A DNA stretch of 64,000 bases from Actinomadura litoris (GCF_009733595.1 NZ_WOFH01000007.1:186001-250000), one strand, 5' to 3'. Shown: positions 1-8,299, numbered from the stretch's first letter. Numbers and translations are program-made. The notes: generated by a model not told the origin, from the sequence alone.

Positions 1-1
1 C

Positions 2-742
2 GTCTACCTCGCCCTGCACGGGCTCGGGACGCCGACGGCGGTGCCGCCGTGGGTCTGGGGCTCCTGGCTCACGACGCTGCTGGCCACGGTCGCCCTCGCG
101 ATCGTGGCCACGGCGGGGGCCGGGAGGCCCGCCGGGCGCGTGGCGACGCTCCGCGACGTCGTCTCGGCGCTGCCGTTCGCGGTCTTCGGCCTGCTGACCG
201 GCGGGCTGCTGACGTTCACGCTGCTGTGCGCGATCGCCGGGCGGCCCGTGCCGTCCGGCGCCACGACGGTGGCGGTCCTGTCGCTGTCGCTGTCGATGGG
301 CGTCGCCGAGTGGATCCTGTACGTCTACCGCAGGCGCGTGCACGACCTGCTGCGCCTGCACACCGACATCGCGGGCTTCGCGCGGGCGGCCCGCGCCGCG
401 CTGGCGGGGGCGCTCGCCCGCTACCTCGCCGCGCTCACCGCGCTCGTCGCGGCCATCGCGCCGCTCGCCGGGCTGCCGCTCACGGCCGCGACGCTCCGGA
501 TCCTGCTGGGGTTCGTCGGCCTGGGCGGCGCGTTCTTCATCGCGCTCGTCCTCCAGGCGTGCGGACGGGTCGGCGTCGTCCTCGCCGCCTCCGCGTCCGC
601 GCTGCTCACCGAGGTGGCCTCCGCCGTCGGCGTCCCCGGGGCCGACCCGGGGACGGTCCAGATGGCGGTGGCCGCCGGGCTCCTGCTCGTCCTCACGGTC
701 TACGCGGGCACGGTCCTCGCCCGCGCGACCTCGCACCGGTAA
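2..742 (+). CDS. Multi-pass membrane protein, 5' end outside window
   Basis: The reading frame is open from the left edge to TAA at 740-742, so the true start lies upstream; the GTG at 41 is only the first internal candidate. About 246 residues are visible, with six or seven hydrophobic stretches, including a cluster after a short basic YVYRRR loop. I do not recognise the family with certainty. It ends 92 bases before an operon of nucleotide-sugar enzymes and a spherulin-4-like glycosidase, so a role in polysaccharide export or polymerisation (for example a PelG-like flippase C-terminus) is possible. That is inference from position only. Confidence 0.75.
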   Translation, partial: VYLALHGLGTPTAVPPWVWGSWLTTLLATVALAIVATAGAGRPAGRVATLRDVVSALPFAVFGLLTGGLLTFTLLCAIAGRPVPSGATTVAVLSLSLSMGVAEWILYVYRRRVHDLLRLHTDIAGFARAARAALAGALARYLAALTALVAAIAPLAGLPLTAATLRILLGFVGLGGAFFIALVLQACGRVGVVLAASASALLTEVASAVGVPGADPGTVQMAVAAGLLLVLTVYAGTVLARATSHR

Positions 743-833
743 GTCTCCCGAACGCCCACGTCTCGTATCGACAAGCTCCCAGAAGTCTCCCCGCAAGTCT
801 CCCGCAAGTCCCCCCGTCGAAAGGCAGTGTCCG

Positions 834-1829
834 ATGAAGAGCATGGTGGCCGTGACGGGAGCCGACGGATTCATCGGCTCCCACCTCGTCGAGTTGCTCG
901 TGGAACGCGGACACCGGGTCCGCGCCATGGTCCAGTACAACTCGTTCGGGTCGTGGGGCTGGCTCGACTCCCTCCCCCCTGGCGTCCTCGACACCGTCGA
1001 GGTCGTCCCGGGCGACGTCCGCGACCCGGAGTCGGTGTACGACCTGGTCAACAAGTCCGACGTCGTCTACCACCTGGCCGCGCTGATCGCGATCCCCTAC
1101 TCCTACAAGGCCCCGCAGTCCTATGTGGAGACCAACGTCCTCGGGACCCTGAACGTCCTGGAGGCCGTGCGGAGCCTGTGCACGCCGCGGCTGGTGCACA
1201 CCTCGACGAGCGAGACCTACGGCACCGCCCGCGAGGTCCCGATCGCCGAGACGCACCCGCTGCAGGCACAGTCCCCCTACGCCGCGACGAAGATATCGGC
1301 CGACAAGCTCGTCGAGAGCTACCACGCGTCGTTCGGGCTGCCGGTGGTGACGCTGCGCCCGTTCAACACCTTCGGGCCGCGCCAGTCGGCGCGCGCGTTC
1401 ATCCCCACCGTCATCAGCCAGATCGCCGCCAAGAACGAGGTCGTGAAGGTCGGGGCACTGGAGCCCACCCGCGACTTCACGTTCGTCAAGGACACCGCCG
1501 AAGCCTTCTACACCCTCGGCACCGCGCCCGAGCACGCGGTCGCCGGGGAGCTGTTCAACTCCGGGACCGGTCAGGAGATCTCGATGGGCCGGCTCGCCCG
1601 GACGATCGCCGACCTGATGGGCGCGGAGACCGAGTTCCGCTCCGAGGCGGCGCGGGAGCGCCCCGCCCGCTCGGAGGTCATGCGGCTGGTCTGCGACAGC
1701 GGACGGCTGCGCCGCGACACCGGCTGGCGCCCCCGGTACACGCTGGAGGAGGGTTTGAAGGACACCATCGAGTGGTTCCTCGACCCGCTCAACCTCGCGC
1801 GCTACCGGCCGTCCATGTACAACATCTAG
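834..1829 (+). CDS. NAD-dependent nucleotide-sugar 4,6-dehydratase-like SDR (LegB/GDP-mannose dehydratase type)
   Basis: This is a 331-residue extended short-chain dehydrogenase. The Rossmann motif TGADGFIGS lies at residues 8-16, and an STSETYG segment is followed by the catalytic YAATK. The substrate half contains RPFNTFGPRQ and TRDFTFVKD, typical of dehydratases that make 4-keto-6-deoxy nucleotide sugars (GDP-mannose 4,6-dehydratase and LegB-like enzymes). The exact nucleotide sugar cannot be read from the sequence. It opens an operon: the nucleotidyltransferase follows after 15 bases and the next genes overlap. A purine-rich stretch precedes the ATG. Confidence 0.93.
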   Translation: MKSMVAVTGADGFIGSHLVELLVERGHRVRAMVQYNSFGSWGWLDSLPPGVLDTVEVVPGDVRDPESVYDLVNKSDVVYHLAALIAIPYSYKAPQSYVETNVLGTLNVLEAVRSLCTPRLVHTSTSETYGTAREVPIAETHPLQAQSPYAATKISADKLVESYHASFGLPVVTLRPFNTFGPRQSARAFIPTVISQIAAKNEVVKVGALEPTRDFTFVKDTAEAFYTLGTAPEHAVAGELFNSGTGQEISMGRLARTIADLMGAETEFRSEAARERPARSEVMRLVCDSGRLRRDTGWRPRYTLEEGLKDTIEWFLDPLNLARYRPSMYNI

Positions 1830-1844
1830 GCACGGAGGGGCAAC

Positions 1845-2621
1845 ATGCACGCCGTTATTCTCGCTGGCGGCAAAGGAGTGCGGCTCCGGCCGTACACGAC
1901 CACGCTGCCGAAGCCGCTCGTCCCGATCGGCGACGAGTACGCCATCCTGGAGATCCTCCTCCACCAGCTCTCCCGCCAGGGCTTCCGGTCGGTGACGCTG
2001 GCCATCGGCCACCTCGGCCACCTCATCCGCTCCTACGTCGGCAACGGAAGCCGGTGGGGGCTGCGCATCGACTACGCCTCCGAGACGGCGCCGCTCGGCA
2101 CGATCGGGCCGCTGCTGACGATGCGCGACCGGCTCCCGCAGGACTTCCTCGTGATGAACGGCGACGTCCTCACCGACCTCGACTTCGCCGACCTGCTGGA
2201 GGAGCACAACGCGACCCGCCCGCCGCTGACCGTCGCGACCTACGCGCGGCAGGTCTCCATCGACTTCGGCGTCCTCACGACCCGGAACGGCCAGGTCATC
2301 GAGTTCAGCGAGAAGCCGACGCTGGACTACCAGGTCAGCATGGGCGTCTACGGCGTCTCGCGCGACTGCATCGCCAAGTACGAGGCGGGCCTGTCGCTCG
2401 GCTTCGACGAGCTGGTCCTCGACCTGCTCGCCGAGGGGCGGCACCCGCGCGAGTACCGCTTCGACGGGTACTGGCTCGACATCGGCCGCCCCGACGACTA
2501 CGACCGCGCCAACGCCGAGTTCCCGCACCTGCGCCCCCAACTGCTGGAGGGCCCGGTCCGGGTGGCGGCCGGAGGGTGCGGGGAGCCCTCCCCGCGCCGG
2601 GCGCCGGCGAGCCGGCGATGA
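1845..2621 (+). CDS. Sugar-1-phosphate nucleotidyltransferase
   Basis: This 258-residue protein starts with the nucleotidyltransferase signature LAGGKGVRLRPYT followed by LPKPLVPIGD, which binds the NTP and metal. A central MNGDVLTDLDF supplies the catalytic aspartate and FSEKP is seen later. The family makes NDP-sugars from sugar-1-phosphate, and here it should supply the substrate for the neighbouring dehydratase. The C-terminus is short, without a left-handed beta-helix, so it is unlikely to be a bifunctional acetyltransferase. A GGAGGGG ribosome-binding site precedes the ATG. Its TGA overlaps the ATG of the next gene. Confidence 0.93.
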   Translation: MHAVILAGGKGVRLRPYTTTLPKPLVPIGDEYAILEILLHQLSRQGFRSVTLAIGHLGHLIRSYVGNGSRWGLRIDYASETAPLGTIGPLLTMRDRLPQDFLVMNGDVLTDLDFADLLEEHNATRPPLTVATYARQVSIDFGVLTTRNGQVIEFSEKPTLDYQVSMGVYGVSRDCIAKYEAGLSLGFDELVLDLLAEGRHPREYRFDGYWLDIGRPDDYDRANAEFPHLRPQLLEGPVRVAAGGCGEPSPRRAPASRR

Positions 2622-3511
2622 GCCGGATCCTGCTGGTCGGCGCCACGGGTTTCGTGGGACGGCACGTCCGGGCACGGGCGGCCGCGACGGGGGTCGAGAT
2701 CGTCGCGGCGTCGCGGTCGCCGGAGCCGGGCGTGCTCGGGCTGGACCTCGCGGCCGGGGCCGCGCGGGTCGGCGACGCGCTGCGCGACATCGCGCCGGAC
2801 GTCGTCGTCAACTGCGCCGGGGTCACCGCGGGCTCCCCCGCCGACCTCGTCCGGGGCAACGTCGTGGCGGTCGCGAACCTGGTGACGGCGCTGGCCGCCG
2901 CCGAGCGCCCGGTACGGCTCGTCCACCTGGGGTCGGCCGCCGAGTACGGGGAGGTGGAGCACGGGACGCCGGTCACCGAGTCGACGCGGCCGCGCCCGCA
3001 CAGCCTCTACGGCGTCACCAAGCTCGCCGGGACGGAGCTGGTCGGCGGCGCGCCCGGGGCCGTCGTGCTGCGGGTGTTCAACCCGGTGGGCCCCGGCTCG
3101 CCCGGGTCGACGCTCGCGGGACGGCTCGCCGGCGAGCTGCGCCGCACGGACGGCACCGACGAGGACGTCCACGTCGGCCCGCTGACCGCGAGCCGCGACC
3201 TCGTGGACGTCCGCGATGTCGCCGACGCCGTGCTCACCGCCGCGCTCGCCCCGGGCGCGCTGCCGCCCGTCCTGAACGTGGGCAGCGGGCGGGCGACGCC
3301 GCTGCGCGACCTCGCGGCGCTGCTGCTGCGCGTCACGGGGTCGCGGCGGCGGGTGCTGGAGGCCGCCGCGACCGGGTCGGAGCGCTCGTCGGGCGTCGCC
3401 TGGCAGCAGGCCGACATCCGCGCGATCGGCCACGTCCTCGGCTGGGCCCCCGCGACCGACCTGGCCACGTCCCTGCGGGACCTCTGGGCGGAGACCGCGT
3501 GCCCGGGCTGA
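2618..3511 (+). CDS. NAD-dependent epimerase/dehydratase (second SDR of the sugar operon)
   Basis: The 297-residue SDR has the motif VGATGFVGRHV near its N-terminus and the catalytic YGVTK after HLGSAAEYGE. The distal part contains a SRDLVDVRDVADA segment and NVGSG, as in NDP-sugar epimerases and reductases that finish a deoxysugar. The start is the ATG at 2618, which overlaps the previous stop in an ATGA arrangement and so indicates translational coupling. The frame is open far upstream, but that part is a shadow of the two preceding genes. The precise sugar product is unknown. Confidence 0.9.
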   Translation: MSRILLVGATGFVGRHVRARAAATGVEIVAASRSPEPGVLGLDLAAGAARVGDALRDIAPDVVVNCAGVTAGSPADLVRGNVVAVANLVTALAAAERPVRLVHLGSAAEYGEVEHGTPVTESTRPRPHSLYGVTKLAGTELVGGAPGAVVLRVFNPVGPGSPGSTLAGRLAGELRRTDGTDEDVHVGPLTASRDLVDVRDVADAVLTAALAPGALPPVLNVGSGRATPLRDLAALLLRVTGSRRRVLEAAATGSERSSGVAWQQADIRAIGHVLGWAPATDLATSLRDLWAETACPG

Positions 3512-4188
3512 ACGGCCGGGTCGGGGCGGTCGCCGTGCCCGCCTACTTCCACCCGGCCGCGGTGGACTGGGCGGCGCTCGCCGACGCCCGCCTCGGCGTC
3601 GTCGTCCTCAACGTCGACAGCGGCGCGGGCACCGTCCGCGACCGCGCCTTCGCCGAGGTGGCGAGCCGCGCGTCCGACGCGGGCGTGCGGCTCGCCGGGT
3701 ACGTCGACACCGCCTACGGCGGGCGCCCCGCCTGCGAGGTCGAGGACGAGCTGGTGCGGTACCGGACCTGGTACGGCATCCGCATGGCCTTCCTCGACCA
3801 GGTGTCGGCGGAGCCGGGGCACGTGCTGCGGTACCGGCGGATCACGGCGGGCGCGCGGGGACGGGGCATGACCTACATCGTCCTCAACCACGGCACCTAC
3901 CCCGACGCCGCGTACTCGGCGCTCGCGGACCTCCTCGTCACCTTTGAGGGGCCCTGGTCGGCGTACCGGCACCTCCGCGTTCCGGCGTGGGCGCGGCGGC
4001 TCCCCGCCGAGCGGTTCTGCCACCTGGTGTACGCGGCGCCGCGTCCGGTGCTGGCCCGCGCGCTGGCCCGCGCGCAGCGGTGCAACGCGGGCGTCGTGTA
4101 CGTCACCGACCGGACCGGCGCCAACCCGTGGGACGGGCTGCCCGAGTACTTCTCCAGCGAACTGGCCCTCGTCTACGCGGAGCGCTGA
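3499..4188 (+). CDS. Spherulation-specific family 4 (spherulin-4/GH135-like) protein
   Basis: The 229-residue protein has the spherulin-4 pattern: an N-terminal VPAYFHP, a GYVDTAYGGR strand, a FLDQVS segment with acidic residues, and a late VVYVTD. Fungal Sph3 of this family (GH135) cleaves alpha-1,4-linked galactosamine-containing galactosaminogalactan. No signal peptide is visible in this copy, so the protein may act in the cytoplasm, be exported by an unknown route, or be mis-started. It begins with GTG at 3499, inside the last codons of the preceding SDR, and is the last gene of the operon; the convergent pqq operon ends 24 bases downstream. Confidence 0.82.
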   Translation: MPGLNGRVGAVAVPAYFHPAAVDWAALADARLGVVVLNVDSGAGTVRDRAFAEVASRASDAGVRLAGYVDTAYGGRPACEVEDELVRYRTWYGIRMAFLDQVSAEPGHVLRYRRITAGARGRGMTYIVLNHGTYPDAAYSALADLLVTFEGPWSAYRHLRVPAWARRLPAERFCHLVYAAPRPVLARALARAQRCNAGVVYVTDRTGANPWDGLPEYFSSELALVYAER

Positions 4189-4212
4189 CGAGGGCCGGCC
4201 CGCGAACCCGTC

Positions 4213-5334
4213 TCAGGTGGGACGGCGGTAGACGAAGCCGGACGGCACGGTGGCGGCCGTCCGGCTTTCGCCGCCGTCCACGGCGGTCTCGTGGAGGCCC
4301 TCGACCAGGTCCCGGATCAGGTGGTGGTCGGGGGACAGGGAGCAGGCGGGGTCGGTGCGCGCGGCGTCGCCGGTCAGCGCGAACGCCTGGCAGCGGCAGC
4401 CGCCGAAGTCGGTCTCGCGGCGCGGGCAGGTGCCGCACGGCCCGGTCATCCAGCCGGTGCCGCGGTAGGCGGCGAACGCCGGCGACTCCGTCCAGATCCA
4501 CGACAGCGACCGGTCGCGGACGTTCGGCGGCGCCAACCCCTCGATCGCGTAGGCGGCGGGGCAGGGCAGCGCGGTGCCGTCCGGACCGACGGTGATGGAG
4601 CGCATCCCCCATCCGCCCATGCAGGGCTTGGGCACGCCCTCGTAGTAGTCGGGCATGACCCACACCAGCTCGGGGCCGCCCTCCGGGTGGGCGTCGCGGT
4701 GCGCCGCGAGCGTCGCCTTCGCGCGGTCGAGCTGCTCGCGGGCGGGCAGCAGCGCGGCGCGGTTGCGCAGCGCCCAGCCGTAGAACTGGACGTTCGCCAG
4801 CTCGATCCGCTCGGCGCCCCACGCGGCGCCGAGCGCGATGATCTCCGGCAGGTGGTCGAGGTTGTGCCGGTGCAGGACGACGTTCAGCCCGAACGGCACC
4901 CCGGCCGCGCGGATCACCCCGGCGGCGCGCCCCTTGTCGGCGTAGGACACGCGCCCGGCGATGAGGTCGGAGCCGGGCGCGCGGGCGTCCTGCACCGAGA
5001 GCTGGACGCTGTTCAGCCCGGCCTTCACCAGTTCCTCCAGCCGGGTCGCGGTGAGGCCGACGCCGCTGGTGACGAGCTGGGTGTAGACCCCGGCGCGGTG
5101 CGCGGCCGCGACGATCGCGGCCAGGTCGGGGCGCAGCAGCGGCTCGCCGCCGGACACGTGCGCCTGGACGACGCCGAGGTCGGCGGCCTCGCCGAACACG
5201 CGCTCCCAGTCGGCGGTGGCCAACTCCCTGCTCCGGCGCACCAGCTCCACGGGGTTCGAGCAGTACGGGCAGTGCAGCGGGCACGCGTGGGTGACCTCGG
5301 CGAGCAGCGCCCACGGCGCGGGCGGGACGGTCAT
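4213..5334 (-). CDS. pqqE: PqqE, radical SAM enzyme of PQQ synthesis
   Basis: The 373-residue protein carries the radical-SAM cysteine motif CPLHCPYC at residues 18-25 and the GGEPLLRPD segment that contacts SAM. The C-terminal SPASM region has many cysteines (PCMGG, LPCPAAY, GPCGTCP, GCRCQ, DPAC). PqqE makes the first carbon-carbon bond, joining Glu and Tyr side chains of PqqA while PqqD presents the peptide. The ATG at 5334 overlaps the pqqD stop by four bases. Last gene of a complete pqqABCDE operon. Confidence 0.96.
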   Translation of the reverse strand: MTVPPAPWALLAEVTHACPLHCPYCSNPVELVRRSRELATADWERVFGEAADLGVVQAHVSGGEPLLRPDLAAIVAAAHRAGVYTQLVTSGVGLTATRLEELVKAGLNSVQLSVQDARAPGSDLIAGRVSYADKGRAAGVIRAAGVPFGLNVVLHRHNLDHLPEIIALGAAWGAERIELANVQFYGWALRNRAALLPAREQLDRAKATLAAHRDAHPEGGPELVWVMPDYYEGVPKPCMGGWGMRSITVGPDGTALPCPAAYAIEGLAPPNVRDRSLSWIWTESPAFAAYRGTGWMTGPCGTCPRRETDFGGCRCQAFALTGDAARTDPACSLSPDHHLIRDLVEGLHETAVDGGESRTAATVPSGFVYRRPT

Positions 5335-5597
5335 CGCAGCCACCCCTCCGCCCGGATCCGCTCCAGGAACGCGGGCACCTCCTCGCCGAGCGGCGCGTCC
5401 GGGAACGTTCCGCGCAGCTCGGCGATGATGCCCTCGACGGTGCGGCTGCCGTCGCACAGCCGCAGGATGCGCCCGCCCTCGCCGCTGAGCCGCACCGCGC
5501 GCTCGGGCATCAGCAGCAGGTCGCCGCCCCGGACGCGGTCGTGCCGCAGGACGACCGACCCGTCCAGCACGGGGCGCCACACGTCCTCACCCGGCAT
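5331..5597 (-). CDS. pqqD: PqqD, peptide chaperone of PQQ synthesis
   Basis: The 88-residue protein contains the PqqD-type winged fold (PF05402): a basic strand-rich start, the LLMPERAVRLSGEGGRIL segment, and a helix ending DGSRTVEGIIAEL. PqqD binds the PqqA peptide and delivers it to PqqE. It overlaps pqqC by 11 bases and pqqE by 4, so the three are translationally coupled. Usual family length. Confidence 0.95.
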   Translation of the reverse strand: MPGEDVWRPVLDGSVVLRHDRVRGGDLLLMPERAVRLSGEGGRILRLCDGSRTVEGIIAELRGTFPDAPLGEEVPAFLERIRAEGWLR

Positions 5598-6369
5598 CGT
5601 GCACCTCCGCGCCGGCCCGGCCGGCGAACTCGACCGCGTCGAGCAGCGACCAGAGCACCTCGCACTTGAACGTGAACGCCGCGAGCACCCGCTCCTCGTC
5701 GGCCCGCGAACCGCACCAGGCGCGGACGAGGTCCATCGCCTCGCCGGAGTCGCGGCGGCCCTGCCCGACCCGCACCTGGAAGTAGCGCAGCCCCTCGGGC
5801 TCCACCCACGGGTAGTGGCGCTCCCACGCGGCGATCCGGGTGGCCATCAGGTCGGGCGCGAACAGCTCGGTCAGCGAGGACGCGACGGCCTCCAGCACGG
5901 TCGCGTTCCGGCAGAAGTTCACGTAGCCGTCCACGGCCATCCGGACGCCGGGCAGGACGCCCTCGCCCGACAGCAGCAGGTCGCGGTCCAGGCCCGCGGC
6001 CTCGCCGAGGCGCAGCCAGCGCTCGATCCCGCCCTCGCTCCTGGGCGCCTCGCCCCTCGCGGTGTCGGCCGGGCCGTCGAGGGCGGGCGGCCCGTCGTGG
6101 TCGTGGATGCGCCGGATCCAGGAGCGCCGCAGCTCGCGCGTGCCGAGCCGGGCGAGGATCAGCGCGTCCTTCACCGGGATGTGGCGCTGGTAGTGGAAGC
6201 GGTTGAGGATCCAGCGGCGCAGCTCGTCGGGGGTCAGCGCCCCCTCGTGCATGCGGAGGTTGAACGGGTGCCGGTGGTGGTACCGCCGCTCCCCCAGCGC
6301 GCGGAGCCGCTCCTCCAGCGACCCGTCGGGGCGCCCGTTCGGGCCTCCCTCGGGCAGGGTCGCGCTCAC
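5587..6369 (-). CDS. pqqC: PqqC, pyrroloquinoline-quinone synthase
   Basis: The 260-residue all-helical TENA/THI-4-like oxidase catalyses the last ring closure and eight-electron oxidation to PQQ. Signature stretches include RRYHHRHPFNLRMHEG, NRFHYQRHIPVKDALIL and RRIHDHDG, rich in the histidine, arginine and tyrosine residues that line the substrate pocket. The start is GTG at 6369, overlapping the pqqB stop. Length agrees with characterised PqqC proteins. Confidence 0.96.
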   Translation of the reverse strand: MSATLPEGGPNGRPDGSLEERLRALGERRYHHRHPFNLRMHEGALTPDELRRWILNRFHYQRHIPVKDALILARLGTRELRRSWIRRIHDHDGPPALDGPADTARGEAPRSEGGIERWLRLGEAAGLDRDLLLSGEGVLPGVRMAVDGYVNFCRNATVLEAVASSLTELFAPDLMATRIAAWERHYPWVEPEGLRYFQVRVGQGRRDSGEAMDLVRAWCGSRADEERVLAAFTFKCEVLWSLLDAVEFAGRAGAEVHDAG

Positions 6370-7289
6370 AGTTCGATCACCATTCTCTCCCGGGCGACCT
6401 CGATCCCGGACGCGGCGAGCCGGCGGTGCCCGGCGTCGTCCGGATCGACGAGCGGGTTGGTGTTGTTGAGGTGGGTGTACAGGCGCCGCGCGGCGGGGAC
6501 GTCCGCGAGCCGCTCGGCCGTGCCGCCCGGTCCCGTGATCGGCAGATGGCCCATCTCGGTGGAGGTGCGGCTGGAGCAGCCCGTGCGGCGGGGCTCCTCA
6601 TCGTCCCAGAACGTGCCGTCGACGAGGACGCAGTCGGCGTCCTTGATGGCGCGGTCCAGCTCGTCCGGCCAGACGCCGAGGGCGGGCGCGTAGACGACCG
6701 CCCTGCCGTCCCGCCGGTCGCGGATGCGCAGGGCCACCACCCAGGCGTCGTCGCCGCCCGGGGCGCCCGGCAGCTCGACCGCGTAGCGGGGGCGCTTGCC
6801 GGAGACCCTGATCCCCTGCACCTCCAGCGGCCCGCCCTCCAGCGGCCCGCCCTCCAGCGGCTCGGGCGCCGTCAGCGCGAGGTCCGTCCAGGTCAGCCGC
6901 GTGTAGGGGGCGAGGACGCGGTCGAGCCGGAGCCCGGCCGACAGCGCGGACCGGACGGCGCCGGTCGCGACGATCCGCACCCCGTCGGCCTCCCGCAGCC
7001 GCGGCAGGCCGAGCGTGTGGTCGAGTTCGGCGTCGGTGAGGATGACGCCGGCGACCGGGGTGGCGCGCCGCTCCGGTCCGGGGTGCAGCGGCCCGCACTC
7101 CTCGATCTGCTCGCCGATGTCGGGCGTCGCGTTGACGATGTACCACCGTCCCGCGCCCGCCTCGACGGCGATCGAGGCGTGCCGGCGCCGCCGTCCCGGC
7201 TCGGCGCGGGCGGCGGCGCACCCGGGGCACGCGCAGTTCCACTGGGGAACGCCGCCGCCCGCCGCGGTGCCGAGAACCAGCAGCCGCAT
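6366..7289 (-). CDS. pqqB: PqqB, metallo-beta-lactamase-fold hydroxylase of PQQ synthesis
   Basis: The 307-residue protein begins with LGTAAGGGVPQWNC and CPGC, the N-terminal signature and cysteine pair of PqqB, and has the LTDAELDHTLGL region of the metallo-beta-lactamase-like core. The family hydroxylates the tyrosine-derived part of the PqqA intermediate. Three 15-bp tandem units at 6822-6866 encode a repeated LEGGP stretch inside an otherwise conserved protein; this looks like recent slippage in a surface loop. The start ATG follows pqqA by nine bases. Confidence 0.95.
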   Translation of the reverse strand: MRLLVLGTAAGGGVPQWNCACPGCAAARAEPGRRRRHASIAVEAGAGRWYIVNATPDIGEQIEECGPLHPGPERRATPVAGVILTDAELDHTLGLPRLREADGVRIVATGAVRSALSAGLRLDRVLAPYTRLTWTDLALTAPEPLEGGPLEGGPLEVQGIRVSGKRPRYAVELPGAPGGDDAWVVALRIRDRRDGRAVVYAPALGVWPDELDRAIKDADCVLVDGTFWDDEEPRRTGCSSRTSTEMGHLPITGPGGTAERLADVPAARRLYTHLNNTNPLVDPDDAGHRRLAASGIEVARERMVIEL

Positions 7290-7298
7290 CGAGGCGGG

Positions 7299-7418
7299 TC
7301 AGATCTCGGCGCCGAAGTAGGCCGTGACCTCAAGTGCCGTGTCGATGACCTGGTAGTCGGGCGTCGCCCACACGGTCGTGGCGGTCCGCTCGTGCTCGGT
7401 CTCGGTCGTGTTCTCCAT
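7299..7418 (-). CDS. pqqA: PqqA, PQQ precursor peptide (39 residues)
   Basis: On the minus strand an ATG at 7418 opens a 39-residue peptide ending at TGA 7299-7301. Its C-terminal half contains the conserved E-x3-Y motif as EVTAY (Glu30, Tyr34) followed by FGAEI, matching the EVTxY core of known PqqA peptides, whose Glu and Tyr become PQQ. The minus strand reads AAGGTGCCCCGCC just upstream of the ATG, a plausible ribosome-binding region. It sits directly before pqqB. The leader is longer than the 23-residue Methylobacterium/Klebsiella type. Confidence 0.93.
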   Translation of the reverse strand: MENTTETEHERTATTVWATPDYQVIDTALEVTAYFGAEI

Positions 7419-7565
7419 GGCGGGGCACCTTCCTCTGGGTTTGCCCGGAGCGTATGCCGGGCCCGTGCGCGGGCCTAGTCATGGCCTGCCAGGAACGTGC
7501 GTCCCAGTGACCACTTCGTTCCTTCAGGGGTTGACGGAGCGCCGCCGACGCGTCACCTTACTGAC

Positions 7566-7578
7566 AGGAAAGTTTCCT
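7566..7578. promoter_or_regulatory. 13-bp palindrome upstream of the LPMO gene
   Basis: AGGAAA-G-TTTCCT is a perfect inverted repeat around 7572, lying 72 bases before the LPMO start and inside the divergent pqqA/LPMO intergenic region. It does not resemble the DasR dre consensus. It probably binds a regulator of polysaccharide-degrading enzymes, but the regulator is unknown. Confidence 0.5.
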
Positions 7579-7649
7579 TTGAGTTGGTTTTGCCGGGCCG
7601 GCTCGCTCCGCTCCAGGCACCGCGGTGCCTCCCCGCCAAGGAGAAGCAG

Positions 7650-8243
7650 ATGCCCAGGAAGTCAAGCCTCGCCGTCGCCGCCGCCGTGACCGTAGGACTC
7701 CCGCTGGCGCTCGCCGTGCCCGCGTGGTCGCACGGGTACACCACCTCCCCGGCCAGCCGCAGCTACCTGTGCGGCCAGCACAAGGTGAACAACTGCGGCC
7801 AGGTCCAGTGGGACCCGGACGGCGTCGAGGGCCCGAAGGGGTTCCCGAAGTCCGGCCCGCGCGACGGCACGATCTGCGCCGGCGCCGACAGCCGCTGGTC
7901 GCCGCTGGACGACCAGCGCGGCGGCACCGGCTGGCCCGCGACGAAGGTGACCTCCGGTTCGGCGTTCAGCATCAGCTGGCGCTTCACCGCCGCGCACTCG
8001 ACCTCGTCGTTCCGCTACTTCCTCACCAAGGACGGCTGGAACAGCACGCAGCCGCTGACCCGCGCCGCGCTGGACCCGACGCCGTTCATCCAGCAGAACA
8101 TGGGCGGCCGGCAGCCCTCCAACCCCACCGTCCACAACGGCACGCTCCCGCAGCGGACCGGCCGGCACGTCCTGCTCGCGGTCTGGGACATCGCCGACAC
8201 CGGGAACGCGTTCTACCAGTGCTCGGACCTCGACTTCGGCTGA
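7650..8243 (+). CDS. Secreted AA10 lytic polysaccharide monooxygenase (chitin/cellulose active)
   Basis: The 197-residue precursor starts at ATG 7650 after AAGGAG. A basic start and hydrophobic stretch end in PAWS, and the mature protein then begins with His (HGYTTSPASR). In AA10 enzymes this His1 forms the copper histidine brace together with a second histidine, here in FTAAHSTSS. The late AFYQCSDLDFG supplies the axial aromatic position and a disulfide cysteine. The enzyme oxidatively cleaves crystalline chitin or cellulose outside the cell and needs an electron donor. It is a single domain without a carbohydrate-binding module. It is transcribed divergently from pqqABCDE. Confidence 0.95.
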   Translation: MPRKSSLAVAAAVTVGLPLALAVPAWSHGYTTSPASRSYLCGQHKVNNCGQVQWDPDGVEGPKGFPKSGPRDGTICAGADSRWSPLDDQRGGTGWPATKVTSGSAFSISWRFTAAHSTSSFRYFLTKDGWNSTQPLTRAALDPTPFIQQNMGGRQPSNPTVHNGTLPQRTGRHVLLAVWDIADTGNAFYQCSDLDFG

Positions 8244-8299
8244 GGTCCGCGGGCTGACGGCGGCCACCGGCCGGTGACGCCGTGAGCCGGCCCCGAACG

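Noticed and set aside
827..2617. Upstream extension of the second SDR in its own frame
   Set aside because: The frame is open because of high GC, but the translation is Arg/Pro-rich and overlaps two real genes; the SDR begins at ATG 2618.
693..2675. 660-codon open frame on the minus strand
   Set aside because: It lies opposite three recognised sugar-nucleotide genes, and its Arg/Val/Gly/Ala-rich translation matches no family; it is a GC-bias shadow.
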